From NCBI GenBank assembly GCA_003194525.1, contig NBIV01000027.1:186001-250000 (forward strand): a DNA stretch of 64,000 bases, read 5' to 3'. Position 1 is the stretch's first letter. Each line of letters begins with the position of its first letter. Origin of the DNA: Gracilariopsis chorda (lineage: Eukaryota; Rhodophyta; Florideophyceae; Gracilariales; Gracilariaceae). Positions 33,876-45,850 of the stretch are shown here, piece after piece. The notes under the pieces are model-generated. The model made no database searches. It was not told the DNA's origin and saw only the letters and a list, made by a program, of their open reading frames with translations. The translations under genes were made by a program, and so were the position numbers.

Positions 33876-34806
33876 TGTGGTGTAACGCCAAATGCGTGGA
33901 AATATAGATGATGCTACTCATAGGAGTGTGATGCAGCTAACGTAGCAGCTCCACCATATATGAATTGGAACCGTACGAGGTGATGCCAATGGGATGGTTT
34001 ACTGCGTGAAGTTTCACCTAGGAGGGTAGGAATCTAGAATGGATTGCAGGATGAGTGGACGTGTGTGTACGTGTGCGACAGCACTATGTAGTGTTATGTT
34101 TCACTTTAGTTGACCACTCAGAGTGCCTGACACTGCCCTGGCCACGTGTCTGTACCTCGGGTGGTGTGCAATATGTAGTTGGTTCTTATAATTCATCACA
34201 CGGTGTACCTACTTAGGTGAGTGCGACTTCGTCGTCGCGAGCATTAAGTATAGGTAACCCGAGACTTTGGTCATTCATAACTGCTCAGTTGGCCTGAGGT
34301 ATCCGGCTCTGGATTGTACCGTCCTTGCGCTGTGTACTAATCCTCGCGGAGGGTCACCGCATTTGGGTTGCTCAATTCAACCGCTCAGTAAACATAAAGA
34401 TACTCTGTGTTCTAACTGTCGTGTGACATTTATCTACCGTGTGGTACTGGTATCGCCCCTGTATTGGGTAATTTTTCCGCTACATCCCGTGCATGTGCAC
34501 CCTTCATAGGGTCTGTTTCCGCTTTCCGCACGACCCGCCGGGTGGTTTTTCTTCGTGCTCGGAAGACACCCTTCACCGAGTACATTTTAAAACGCTGCAT
34601 CGCGTGGCACACCGGTTTCTGGGTTTACCGTCTTTCTGGCTGCGGTTCAATTTTCGTCTTCCTCCTCTGTGAGCAATCCAAAATATTTACGGAGTAATGC
34701 CCGTATTACAGGTATACAGAAGGCTCTGTCACTGGGTCTGCCTTCACAGAGATCAATGCCCCAGACATCTTGAATGTGAAACCCAACTTTCGGGTTTTGC
34801 ACAACA
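33876..34806 (+). repeat. 3' LTR of element C
   Basis: A 931-base direct repeat of 11,925-12,865, from TGTGGTGTAACGCC to TTTTGCACAACA, preceded by the polypurine tract and followed by the CATGT duplication at 34,807-34,811. Confidence 0.88.
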
Positions 34807-34811
34807 CATGT

Positions 34812-35394
34812 CGTGGGAGTCACATGAACGCACGGAGATTGTGCGACCCACACCAATCACCACGCGACACGGAAAGCGCCACCAGTGAATGACCTCCGCA
34901 ATTCCGCCAAAGCGGCAAGATGCCCGCAACCTCGTGGTTCGACCGGACTACTGTCAACATGGGACGAAATACCCCCGCAAACTAGCGATACGACCCAATT
35001 TCCACGACACACGGCAATCATTCCACTAAGACACCCTCTCGCAGGATATTATTCCGCACTCTGTGCCAAACCCCCGAGCGAAGCCGGAACGTGGCATCCT
35101 AACGCACCTCTCAAGGACAATTTCCAGTGCCACGGGCAACCCCTGACAAGCGAGATCACCATAACACTGCAAGGCCGGCAAGTATACAAACAAGAATTTG
35201 TAATTGAACGAATCGTCGGGCATACCTGGAATCAGGAAGGTATTCTAAGATACCACGTCCAATGGTACGGATATGACCCAAGCTGGGAAACCATGGAACC
35301 CATCGAACACCTCCCCCGTTCGAAGGTGATCAGATATCACTGCCGCGCGGGAAGCGCTACGCAAGCTACGATGTGTGACGTCCAAGTGGTATAA
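34812..35394 (+). pseudogene. pol: element A pol, C-terminal chromodomain part
   Basis: The continuation of element A pol after element C. A 169-codon open frame (34,885-35,394) ends in a chromodomain: QEFVIERIVGH, ILRYHVQWYGYDPSWE and PIEHLPRSKVIRYH. Two of the aromatic cage-type positions are retained. It matches the chromodomains of B and C residue by residue over long stretches, confirming that this segment belongs to A. Confidence 0.8.
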
Positions 35395-35423
35395 GCCCCC
35401 GTGACGGATGAGAGAAATCAGGA

Positions 35424-36740
35424 TTGGGATCGCCCTCACTTGGTAATGTCTCACACATTGCGGATACACCGATGCCGTCGGCTGCCACCGAAGCAATCAC
35501 TTTTCGGAACCTATCCGCCGATGGCTTTTCATTCAGAAAGCTGGTTTGCCACCTAGAAACCCCGATTGCACTGGTTTTACCATCGACGATAGTGTGCTGT
35601 TTTTGTGCGCATCACCATTTTCAAGGATTGAGTTTTTCTATCTACTCTACGGACCATCTGTGATGGATGTAGATCCGGAATTGACCGGTTCCCTAAACCC
35701 ACTGCCAGGCACAGAACCCTTAAAGTGCGATGGGAGCGTGGCTCTTTCCGTTTCGCTACGGTCCCACTTCCCCGGCATCGGGAATGTTACCTCTTCAGTA
35801 CCGTATCAACGGCTTCTTCCAAAAGTCGGCTAACTCAGTGGTCAGATCTCCGTTTTCAGAACTACTTGGGACAAGGTCTTTGTAGGCCTATCCAAGTACT
35901 TCAGTGAAGATAGATTTTAATTACCTCAACTGTTCCTGAACCTATTGCACTTTCCCAGTTCGACTGCTTTCGGCCAAGCCCTACCGAGCGGGTCTTGCTT
36001 CCCCCCCCTCTGGGCATTCAATCTGCACTCTGAGGGACCATCTCAATAGATCTGAGTCTCAGTATTACGCCGACCACTCGGATAAGTCTCAGCTATGCTG
36101 AATCGAAAGCTATCCGCGTTACGCATTGTAGAACGCTTTGACCACAGTACTCTTCCAGTGGAACAGTGGAAAAGCCGCTCGTTCGCAGGGATCTGGCACT
36201 CAATTCGACCACAACCTCTCTGAGGAGTTGAATGAGAAAACTCAGAGGGTGCTGGACATCGAAATGACCGATGCAAGGCACTTGCCGTGTTCACGGAAGT
36301 TGGGCCGTTTTACACCCGCCGGGGATGGTCCGGTGAATCGGTGATCGTCTTGGCTCCAGTGGAGAATTGGAACTGCATCGAGGAGAGATAAAGCGTATAT
36401 GGAGCTGGCAGGGACAACTCCTGAAGGCAGTAACCACGCAAGCGGAGCTCCAATGTTACCGGGAGACCGGGATGGCGGACTACAGTACTCGTATCTGAGA
36501 AACCCGACAAGTCAGGTTGATGAAACCTTCTCGTTTGGATTCCCTCTTGTTCGGGATGAAAACAACGACTCGCAGGGTGCTTTGTAATCGCAGTGGGCGT
36601 CTCCCTCTCTTGAGGATGAGACAGATGAATCGGAAATTGACCAGTTCTCGATGGAGGTAATTCCCGGTAAACCGCATGTGGTCGTGCACAGTTTTCGCGC
36701 ACTACCGACTGGACAGTCTTCTTCCTCGAGGTCGCCTTCC
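35424..36740 (+). pseudogene. element A third gene, decayed, unknown function
   Basis: Between the chromodomain and the right LTR, plus-strand coding-like pieces occur in shifting frames: ITFRNLSADGFSFRK, then SVSLRSHFPGIGNVTSSV, then FDHNLSEELNEKTQRVLD, then a Gly-rich part and an acidic tail (EDETDESEIDQFSMEV). Element C has a related start and end. Element B has only about 240 bases in the same interval. I do not recognise the product; an envelope gene would need a signal peptide and membrane anchor, and neither is visible. Confidence 0.4.
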
Positions 36741-36758
36741 CGTCTGAGAAAGGGGATA

Positions 36759-37532
36759 TGTACTGCACGCCCTCTGGGGGTATATCTTGAGCACCTATTA
36801 ATTTTCCTATTGTTCGGCTCATCTACAATACTGTGGCACGGCTTGGCCGGATGCACCGTGGCAACAGACTCTGCTCGTGTTACAAGGACGTGCCACTGTA
36901 GTGGATAGGATTTTGGTATCTACTTATTTATTTATTTAGTTCTTACAGTGGGATGGTTAGTACTTAGTGCGCCGGCGAGTTGCCGTCGCATCAGTAAACC
37001 ATCCCAATCAAGGGAACCCAACCTGGGGAATTGGCTGTAGACCTCATCGCCTTCGTGTGTTCTCTACTCCCCCTTCGAGGGAAGGCCCGTCGAATAACGA
37101 AAGTCTAACCCCCTTGCCTATCTAAAGAATGCGAGTATTCAGATTGTTATTCCAACTGTCTTGGTGTTCGCCTTGTATAAGGTTTATTTACCGGCACTGG
37201 CGTCAGTCTTCGTCACGAGACTCGTGACTCAGCTCCCCCCTGCTTTTCCCTTTTACAGGGTGGTTTTCTCGCTTCCAACGGCTCCTGTTTGCACGTGCCA
37301 CTAACGTGGAGATTACACCTCTCTAGAAGACGCCCATCTCCACACATCGCTCTTGCGGATACCTGATTCTTGTCTGAACCTCCCTGCGCAAGCGAAGACG
37401 GGTGGCCTTGGCCTTACAAACCGACATAGTCGTGCCATTCCTGGGATGGCTCTACCCAACTGGGCCCACCTGGAACGAGGAAAGATCCCGAATGGCTTTC
37501 GGGGCAGTGCCGCTTCCGGGAATTGCACTATA
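36759..37532 (+). repeat. 3' LTR of element A
   Basis: From TGTACTGCACGCC to GGAATTGCACTATA. It matches 3,919-4,691 with many substitutions. The polypurine tract GAAAGGGGATA directly precedes it. Confidence 0.85.
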
Positions 37533-37537
37533 GTCTC

Positions 37538-38621
37538 AGACCAAAAGGCGGGTCTCCATAAGCATAATACTGCAGGTCACCCATATTCATAGATGTTTCC
37601 ATACTGCTCTCCAGTTGCTTCTCCTTGAGACCATCATATCATGGCGAAGACCTTCCCGTGTTCCATAGAGATAGAAAATGAATCCATGTGGCCTCGATAT
37701 TGTTAGGTACTTTAATAAATGTTTGCCAGTGTCGACAGAAAAGCATGCTCTTTGGTTGTTCGCGTGATCTCCTGGGCGGCACATTTCAATTTTGGTGTAG
37801 TCAACAAAAGCCGAAAATTTTCAGCAAAGAGGCTCCGGGTCCTTTTGTTGCATTAGAATAGAGTTTTGTACGAGATTGCCTCAGTTATAATTGAAATGTA
37901 GTTAGTCGACAACCCTGAAACTCAAGAAATATCTCTTTGGCTTCCTAGAAATTTTTGCTGGTATGACTGTACCACATTTCAAACATTGTTTCTATGTCAA
38001 ACCATGTTTATTCAGATGAGAATCGTTTAAATATAATGAGAACAGCAGTGAAAGCATAACACCAATATCTGTTTCGTCCAGAATAGTTCAAGTTCCATTC
38101 CGATACCCTAGTATTTTTTCAATATGGTTTTGCTAAAAGGAAAAGTTTTGTAGATGTTGCTCTTTTGAGGATGCTTTAATGTTAAAATGGTTATTGCAAA
38201 TGAATTGCAAACGGAGAATTATGTTTTTGATGTCTTTTTGCGTTTGTCCTACCCGAAGCCAGAGTGCCAATGATAGGTATGGATTTTTAGCAATGTACTG
38301 CGGAAGAAGTACATTGGGAAGACGAGAGCAAAGATAAGAGCGCGCGGCTCCGATTGAGAGGTCGGTTTGGCGTACCATAAAAGTCAGGAGCCTGAAAGGT
38401 AGGTTGTGTTTCTGGCGTACCAATAGACCTCCCATGCAATTATTAGGTAGAAATGAGGGCATATGCCGCTCCAGAGGACACAGAGTGTACACCAATTAAG
38501 CCTATGTATAGCTAAGTGACGCAGTTATTACGCACAAGGTAACTCAATACACAAACATAGAGTAAAAACTGAGAACAGTATAGCTACGATAATACAGTGC
38601 TTGCAACGTAGATCGGTATAA
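37538..38621. other. no supported gene
   Basis: Sequence between element A and the C-terminal Harbinger transposase piece. AT-rich, with no convincing coding. Probably the interior of the old Harbinger-like element. Confidence 0.5.
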
Positions 38622-39023
38622 CTAGCGAAGCATCTCTAGCATCAATCCCGCCCTAAGCTCAGGATTCCATACATCGCCGCCGAGCTCTGCAGACATCCGT
38701 GCCACGCGTTTCGCGCGATAACGTCTCTGCGAGGCCTTGCGTTTCTCGGCCTTCGTGACGCCAATATCCAAAAGAAGGCTCTTGTACTGCTTTGCACTCT
38801 GGCCATCTTCGTCCCTCAGCGGGTGCCATTTAATATGTAGGTTCGTCAGAGCCATGCAGAGCTTGAAAAGTTTGTCATATTTTGCCTCATCCCGGCGCCA
38901 CTTATTGGCCATTACAGCCCATAAAAAAGACATCCTTCCGAAATGGTTTTCAACAATGATTCGACCCCAACTCATATAACGGTTGGTTCTGAGCTCATCT
39001 TACGTCAAAACCCCCCCTTAGGC
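38622..39023 (-). pseudogene. Harbinger-like DDE transposase, C-terminal piece
   Basis: Reading down the minus strand from the B insertion site: a KPKGG block (with a likely one-base loss in a G run), then DELRTNRYMSWGRIIVENHFGRM, containing the conserved R-x-x-VEN-x-FGR segment that carries the last catalytic acidic residue of DDE_Tnp_4 nucleases. KWRRDEAKYDKLFKLC, ALTNLHIKWHPLRDEDG and a basic tail follow. The N-terminal piece is on the other side of element B at 48,966-49,903. PIF/Harbinger transposases cut and paste elements with three-base duplications. Confidence 0.8.
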
Positions 39024-39028
39024 TTTTT
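39024..39028. repeat. target-site duplication of element B
   Basis: TTTTT here and TTTTT at 48,961-48,965 flank the two B LTRs exactly. Because the copies are homopolymers the duplication alone is weak, but it falls at the junction where the split transposase frame rejoins (..PKKK / KPKGG..). Confidence 0.75.
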
Positions 39029-39853
39029 TGTGGTGCAATGCCCCAAAGGGGAAGAACACCGAAAGACGTTCGGGATCTTCCTCTCACGAGGTGAACCCAG
39101 TTGGGTAGAGCCCTCCAAGAGGTGTCACGGCGAAGCCGGTTTGTAAGACCAGGGACACCTGTCGCGACTCGCGCAGGGAGGTGAAGGCGAAGAATCGGCA
39201 TCCGCGTGAGCGGGGTGTGATCCTCACTAGAGGTATGTTTCCACGTAAGTGGGGGTGTGTGAGCGGATGCACACACAAGGGCCGCGGATAGCGGGAGGTG
39301 CTACCCTGAAAAGGGGAAAAAGGAAGGGCGAAGTGGAGAAGAAGAGGGCGAAGTGAGTCGCGGGAGCAACGGGGACGAACGGCGATGCCGGTAACAATAT
39401 CCCTATACAGGGCGAAACACCAATGCAATTGGAACAATTATACTCCCAGTGATGGGTCCCTTTAGATGTGCAAGGGGGTTAGATGTCTCGTGGTTTACGG
39501 CGTTTCCCTCCAAGGAGGAGTAGAGTACGCGCGCAAGCGGCAACAACTAGAGCCAATTCCCCAGGTTGGGGTCCCTTGTTGGGGAAGGTTTACTGGTGCG
39601 ACGGCAGTGCGCCGTCGCACTAAGTACTAGCTTCCCAGAAATGGGTGTGAAAATAATAAATAATATTAACTAAAATACTCCACATTTCGTGGCAACATCC
39701 ACTACTGTGGCCAACCGCCAATTGACCCAAAACCGTGTCCCACGTGTCCATATCCACCATAGTGGGGCGTAGTTCATATACACACTACACAACCGATAAT
39801 ATCGGGAAAGCGTTCAAGTACCAAGAATCCCTCCCTGAGGGCGTTGCACTACA
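39029..39853 (-). repeat. 3' LTR of element B (with polypurine tract at 39,854-39,867)
   Basis: In element sense it runs TGTAGTGCAACGCC..CATTGCACCACA. An AGGGGGGGATA polypurine tract directly precedes it in element sense. Contains a 10-base-pair stem (GTGCGACGGC with GCCGTCGCAC) near 39,600 that is partly preserved in A. Confidence 0.92.
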
Positions 39854-40109
39854 TATCCCCCCCTAAGACGGGAAAACGACCGCGGACGCGGAGGGATCCC
39901 AGACGAAAATGGGTGATAAAAGCGCGTACGCCGTCTCCGGTTCTTCTTTCCTGGCATAGCCGGCTATTGTAGTATAGTGTTGTGGGGAGCTAGCTGCTCC
40001 CTTGAATAAACTTTCCCGTTTTGAACGGTGATTCTCGTTTGAGTTCCCCGTCTTCGACGGACCTTGCTTTGTTATCTTTTCCTATCGCCCTCCGTTCGCG
40101 CGGCAACGT

Positions 40110-43100
40110 TACCCAACTTGGGCATTTACCAGCGTGGCTGGAGCTGCAGTTCCCGTTTGACGGTGGTATCGCACGACCTGCGACCGTGGGAGGTGTTCGA
40201 TTGACTCCCACGTATCCCCACTGGGGTCATACCCGTACCAGCGGACGCGGTATTGTAGAATACCATCCTGGTCCCAGGTGTGTCCGACAAGTCGGTCTAC
40301 TACGAACTCTCGTTCGTAGACCTGCCGGCCGTGCCGGGTGGTGGTTGTACTTCCTTGCGGGGGCTGCCCGCTGTGCGGTATAATGTCCCTTAGCGGGTGT
40401 TCGGCGATAACTCCGGCGTTGCCGTGCGCTGTGATAGCGGCCGCTGCTCATGCGGGAAGATATCCCTCAAGAGGGTGTGTGGTGCCACGGTTTTCACCGG
40501 CAAGTCATTCCCCATTGGGGCAGGTTCATTTTCGCTTTTTGCGGTATTGCGGGCGAACCGCCAGTCGGCGGGGGACTTGGGCTCCGCCTTTGCGGTTGAG
40601 CTCACTAACCGCGAGTTTGCGGGAAGTTGACCGCTCCTGCGCGGTCGGCATTTCCACAATCCCCTGGGGGGTCCCGTGCGACACGGTGATTGGGTGGTAA
40701 ACCCCTCCCTGCCAGGCGCACGAGCGCTCTGCACCATACGTTCCGGCGATGCCGTGGTGTCCCCGGCTACTGACGGGTTGCCTGGCGCTAACTCCGGTAC
40801 ACCGGTATTTTGGTCAAAATTCCCCTCTGGGGGGTGCCGGGCAGGTGCCGATGACACCCTTTTCAGGGGAATTGCCGCTAAGCGCGGTGCACCATCTCCA
40901 TGAGGAGGAGCAGCGTCCGGTACGACCGGTTTCGAGCGTGCGATGGCGCGCGTTATTCCCGAGTTCCTCGGTTCTTCGCCGCAGCGTTGCGGGGGTTGGC
41001 GCAAATTATTCCCCGTAGCGGGGGCTTCGATTCCGTCAACGACGGGAGGCGTTTCCGGTGCTTGCGAGCCAGGGCTTAAAGCTTCGACTGCGGCTTGGCT
41101 GCCTTTTTCCCCAAGAGGGGTGTGGGTATTTCCCTGTGAGGCCGGCGTATCTGGGCGCCCCTTCTCCGCAAGGCGCGGGTCTGATCGACCTGAATGAACC
41201 GCTTCCGCGCGGACTTCCACCAACGGCGGCTTCGAGGCATCGCCCTACTCAGGGGATTGGGGGCAATCGTCACCATACTCCCTTGTCGGGGATCCTTCCC
41301 TGACAGGGGTGTGCAATAGTTGCGCTTCAACTTCCCGTGTAGCACGGTATGTTTTCCGCGTTTGTGGCGATGCCTCCGGGGATGGATTGGGCGATTGCCT
41401 TTCCGCTGCTGCGGTATTGGAGTGAGGCTTCTCGTTTTCCCGTGACAAACGGTGTATTTGCCGCTTTTGCAGGGCCTGCGCGTCTGGTTCCTGTTGCACA
41501 GTACTGCCCGGGAACGGGGGATTAGTGTCGCGTGACATACTCCGTGCTCCACGGTCAGTGTTCCGTATGTTACGGTGTGTTTCCCGTTGCGACGGCGATA
41601 TCGTTCCTCGAAAACGAGTGTTCTCCTCCCCCTCCTTAGACGGAGCGGCGGGATAAGGGATAACATTCCCCGCCTGGCGGGTATAGATGCGCGCCAGTGG
41701 AGCAGACGTGGTAGGGGCGGGCGCTGAGGGGCCCGAATTACCCGGCTGAGCCGGTGAGTCCGACAGAGTCGGTAGGTCTGAGAGTCCCCGGCTGGGGTTT
41801 GGTAGTACCGTAGGTCTAGTACTCCCGGATGGTTCCGGTGTTGCAGAGTCCGTAGAAACGGGGTTGCCTGGATCCAGGACTACCTCTGACGAGGGAGGAG
41901 GGGCAAGGACAACACGATCACGGGAAATCCGTTCGTGCGTGTCGCCCATCTCTACCACGACAGTGTCGGTGTTAACAGAGATGACCTTGAAGGGTCCATC
42001 CGCCACAGGCGAGAGTTTGTGACGCTTCTCCCGTTCCGGGTTGTAGTACTCCTTCCTGATGAAGACGTAGTTATTTGCCCGAATCGGGGGGTCTTTCCTC
42101 GCAAGCGAGCGTCAAAATCCCGCTTGTAAGCGGCTTTGGCCCGTGCCATAGACTTCCGCGCAGCGGGGACCAGCTTGGAAAGCCATTGCTTCCATTGCTG
42201 CCGGTAGATACCCACATATGGGAAATTGGCCAAGGTAGCTTGGGGTTCCAGCGCCACAGGCGGGGGTGTTCTAGATAGAACCAACTCGAATGGCGAAACT
42301 CCGATAGTCCGGTGTACCTGCGTATTGTACGCGTAGGTTACCGCATCAGCGTAGAGATCCCAATTCGTTGGGTGGTTAGCGACGTAGGAACGTAACGCCG
42401 CGAGTAACGTCCGGTTAAACCGTTCAACTTGCCCATTACTCTGGGGGTGGTAAGTAGTCGTGAACAAGTTCTTGACATCCAGGATGCGACAAACATCCTG
42501 GAAGAACTTGCTCACGAACTGCTTCCCGTTGTCGGAGAGCACCTCCACAGGGGGACCGTAGACAAAAATCCAGTGCGTCACCAGAGCCTGGGCCACCGTG
42601 AGAGCGGTTATCCTCCGAAGAGGGACAGTCCGTACCAGCTTAGAAAAGCGGTCGGTGATGACAAGTAGAAACTTGTTTCCACGTTTTGTGGTGAGTAGTG
42701 GTCCGAGAAGATCAATTGCGATAAACTCGAGTGGCGCCCTTGCGGGGAATAGTTTCATCTTCTTCGCATTTTTGCGGAGTTTAACGCGATTCTTCGCGCA
42801 TTCGCTACAAAACCGCACAGTTGCGTAGCAATCCACCGCCATTGCGGGCCAATAGAAATCCCTTCGCAGGGTTAGGTAGAGTTTCCTCCCACCTGGGTGA
42901 CCTCCAATGGGGGCGTAGTGTGATAGATGTAACACCCGCCATTGCAGGGAATGTGGTACCACAATCTGTGGGCGGGCTTCGACCTTTCTTACGAGGTAGC
43001 CTTTGTCGTTTACCCCGAAAGGGAGATCTTCACCACCGTTGATACGGGCACGAATTCTCGTACAGAATGGGTCGCCGAATTGTTCTCGGATTATTTCTTC

Positions 43101-45833
43101 CGGTGATACCGGTACAAAGTTTCCCGGTAACGGGTTCTCAGATTTATCTCGCGATGCGAGTAGTTCGTCAAAATCAGCATCCTCGTCCCAGTTTTCTGGC
43201 CTAGCCTCGACGGCATATTCCGGATCATCCGGGTCTATAGCCATGTAACATGGGACTTCATCATCCTCCGTTGGGAGTGCTTCCCCACTTGTGGGTAACC
43301 GCGACAAAGCGTCGGCCTGGGTGTTCTGCGCACCTTTTTTATAAATGACTTGAAAGTCATATTCCGCGAGGCGGAGTCTCCAGCGCATGAGGCGTCCCGA
43401 CGGGTCGGAGATATTCATCAACCACCTCAATGAGGAATGATCCGTGTACACGGTGAAGTGAATTCCCATAAGGTAGGGGTGCAGACTGGTCATCGCCCAT
43501 ACGACGGCGAGGCACTCTTTCTCCGATACGGAGTAGTTCCGCTCATGAACATTGAGCGAACGTGACCAATAATCAATTGGATGTCGTTCCCCCTCGGGGG
43601 TGGTTTGAAAAAGAGCACACCTGACTTGGTAGTCGCTCGAGTCCGTATCTACGGAGTATGGCAACCCAAGTTTTGGGAGATGTAGGATTGGTGCTGATGT
43701 GACAGCCTCCTTCAAGGAGTTAAAAGCTTCCGATTGCTCGGGCGTAAATGTTCCCAGTTTTGGGGGGTTCCCCTTTCGCAACAACGCGTTCAGGGGCGCC
43801 GCGGTATCCGAAAAATTCGGGATAAACCGTCGGTAGACGTTGACCAGCCCCAGAAAGGAGCGCAGTTCCGTTTGAGTACGGGGTTCTTTCGCCTCAACGA
43901 GGGATTTGACTCGAGCTTTCTCGATCGCTAACCGTCCAGGACGGATAATGTGACCCAGATACTTCACAGTATCTGTGAAAAACTCGCATTTCCTCAACTT
44001 GAGGGTAATTCCCGCATCGCGGAGTACGGTCAGCACGTCTCGGACGTGAGTGAGATGGTCGTCCAACGAGTTGGAGAAGATGATAATATCATCAAGGTAG
44101 ACCAGACAACTCCTCCACTTAAAGCGGTTGAGTAGAATATCTACTGCACGCTGAAAGGTGGCGGGGGCGTTGGTTAACCCAAATGGCATCCGCTTGAAGC
44201 GGTACGTTCCTGCGTGGCAGGTGAATGCGGTTTTGTCGCGATCCTCCTGTCTGACAGGTACTTGCCAATATCCCCAATTGGCATTAAGGGCCGTGAACAC
44301 GGTGGCGTCTCCAAGGGAGTCAATGCACTCGTCCATACGAGGGATGGGGTACGTGTCCCTAACAGTCACGGCATTGAGCCGGCGGTAGTCGACACAGAAC
44401 CTCCAGGTTCCGTCGGCCTTTAAAGCCAGTACAACTAGGGATGCCCAGGGTGATTGAGCGGGCTCAATCACACCTGCGCGGAGCATCTTGTCCACTTGGG
44501 ACTGCTCCTCTTCCCGAGCTTTCGGACCTGCCCTGTAAGGGGGTTGTGCAACCGGTCGCGCACCGGGGATTACATCGATCCGGTGTTCCGTTGCATTAAT
44601 CTCGCCAAGCGAGCCATCCCACATTGTGGTGAATTCCCGTAACATAATACGGAGTTTGTCGCGGTGCGACTCTGGCACGTGGCTGAAGTCCAGCGCTTCA
44701 AGTGCTTTTTCCGGATCAATCCGGTCGTTGCTCGATGTCCGGTCGTTGCTCGATGGAGCATTGTCCTGTGGAACAGGTGTGGTTCGCAATTCCGAGTTAC
44801 TCGGTATGTTCGACGCTGAAGTAGCGGTTTCCTCCCCCTCCTTAGACTTGACGTCTTCGGACGGCGGGGCGAACTCCTCGGAAGAGGTGGTAACTCCGAG
44901 TACATCGGCGGCTGTCATCTTTGTTGGCAGCATTCCCATAAGATGGGGGGTTACACTCCCAATTACTTGGTGTTTGACCAGATACTGGGGGTGTTTGCCA
45001 AGGTTGGCAACCAATATCCGGAAAGGAACATCCGGGGAAATGGAGACAATTCCATTAGCCAGCGCCAGCTGGGATTTCTCGTACAACGAGGCGAGGGGTT
45101 GTATAACCCGAAGAACGTGTTGACGGGAATTTACCTGCACCCAGACTTGGGACTGAGCCGGTATAGAAACCGAGGCAGCGACGCGGAGCTTGGTGGACTT
45201 GCGGGACGCGGGCGGTGGTTCTTGCGCAGCAAGGAGCGGAACTTGATTCCGAGACGACCGCTTTAGCGGGCGGCGAACAATCGGAACCGACGATCCGTCG
45301 TCAAGTTGTACACGCCTGAGGCGGGGCCTGATTGCGTCGACAAATCTGTCGCAGTAATCACATCCCAGTATGACTGGTGCTGCCAATGAACGGCAAAAGA
45401 TGAAGTCCAACTTCACCACAGAGGTACCAAGTCTCACGACGAGGTCCACTGTGCCCACCGTTTGTAACGGATTGTTGTTCGCATCCGAAATGTCGGGGAC
45501 CGCGTCAGAGCGGATACGCGACAGCACAAGCGGGGGTAACAATGATTACACAACAAAGTTGGGGCCTGCACCTGTATCCAGGACTGTGAGAAACCTCACC
45601 ATAAACTGGGGGTTAAGGCCAAGGTCGGCATAGACCTTATAATTGCGCTTGGCCAAGACCAAGACTCTACCGGGAATCCGGGGATTTTTACTCCGTATCC
45701 ACGGGCGACGCAACACACCGAGGTGCGCAGAGTCCGCGTCAGCGGTGTCTTTCCTCGAGAGGACTTTCACCGGGGAGCGAGGCGAGGACGCCTCGGGCGC
45801 CAACAGTCTCGTTCTTGAGGACGCCTCTCCCAA
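40110..45833 (-). pseudogene. pol: element B pol (protease, RT, RNase H, integrase, linker, chromodomain), four lesions
   Basis: Protease: 45,833-45,546, with LDTGAGPNF and then TAA at 45,543-45,545, followed in the same frame by the 1,196-codon main frame (45,542-41,952). Reverse transcriptase: the RMPFGLTNAPATFQ and YLDDIIIFS boxes are intact (near 44,090). RNase H: YSVDTDSSDYQ to TQADALSRL. Integrase: HHCC-type zinc region, then AIDLLGPLL, LSDNGKQF and GQVERFNRT with D,D,E intact. The frame shifts in the C run at about 42,088. A 42,006-41,245 frame continues (VADGPFKVISVNTDTVVVE), then a TAG, a 277-codon Pro/Ser-rich linker, a frameshift near 40,500, and the chromodomain (REFVVDRLVGH, QYRVRWYGYDPSGDTWE) ending at 40,110. 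Such polyproteins copy and integrate the element. The chromodomain reads histone marks. Few lesions, so recently active. Confidence 0.85.
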
Positions 45834-45850
45834 AGGGGAGACTCCCTCAG

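Larger units (their letters stand above)
11925..34806 (+). mobile_element. element C: Ty3/gypsy chromovirus nested in A and itself interrupted
   Basis: LTRs at 11,925-12,865 and 33,876-34,806 share most of their sequence and start TGTGGTG. A primer site follows the first (TGGTTTCCCAACC) and a polypurine tract (AAGGAGGGGAAGA) precedes the second. Both sides are flanked by CATGT. Internal order is gag, protease, reverse transcriptase, RNase H, integrase, linker, chromodomain (20,257-20,520) and a third gene. That third gene is interrupted between about 20,725 and 33,650 by foreign DNA. It is a different family from A and B by LTR, but the proteins are homologous. It is decayed, with LTRs clearly diverged from each other. 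Confidence 0.88.
3919..37532 (+). mobile_element. element A: old Ty3/gypsy chromovirus, interrupted by element C
   Basis: Bounded by related LTRs at 3,919-4,691 and 36,759-37,532, with a tRNA-type primer site after the first and a polypurine tract (GAAAGGGGATA) before the second. Flanking five-base sequences are GTCTT and GTCTC. Order: gag, protease, reverse transcriptase, RNase H, integrase, a long linker, then element C inserted at 11,925, then the chromodomain (34,885-35,394) and a third open frame. Without C and one CATGT copy it is about 10.7 kb, close to element B's 9.9 kb plus an extra 3' gene. Numerous stops and frameshifts, and clearly diverged LTRs, make it the oldest of the three gypsy copies. 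It belongs to the same family as B by LTR and protein similarity. Confidence 0.88.

Noticed and set aside
36310..36822. 170-codon minus-strand frame in element A's 3' part
   Set aside because: The plus strand carries the better coding signal, including an acidic tail shared with C.
38133..38495. 120-codon minus-strand frame left of the transposase piece
   Set aside because: Composition not protein-like, no family, AT-rich surroundings.
40021..41303. Plus-strand frames inside element B
   Set aside because: Antisense to the linker and chromodomain of B pol; no coherent protein.
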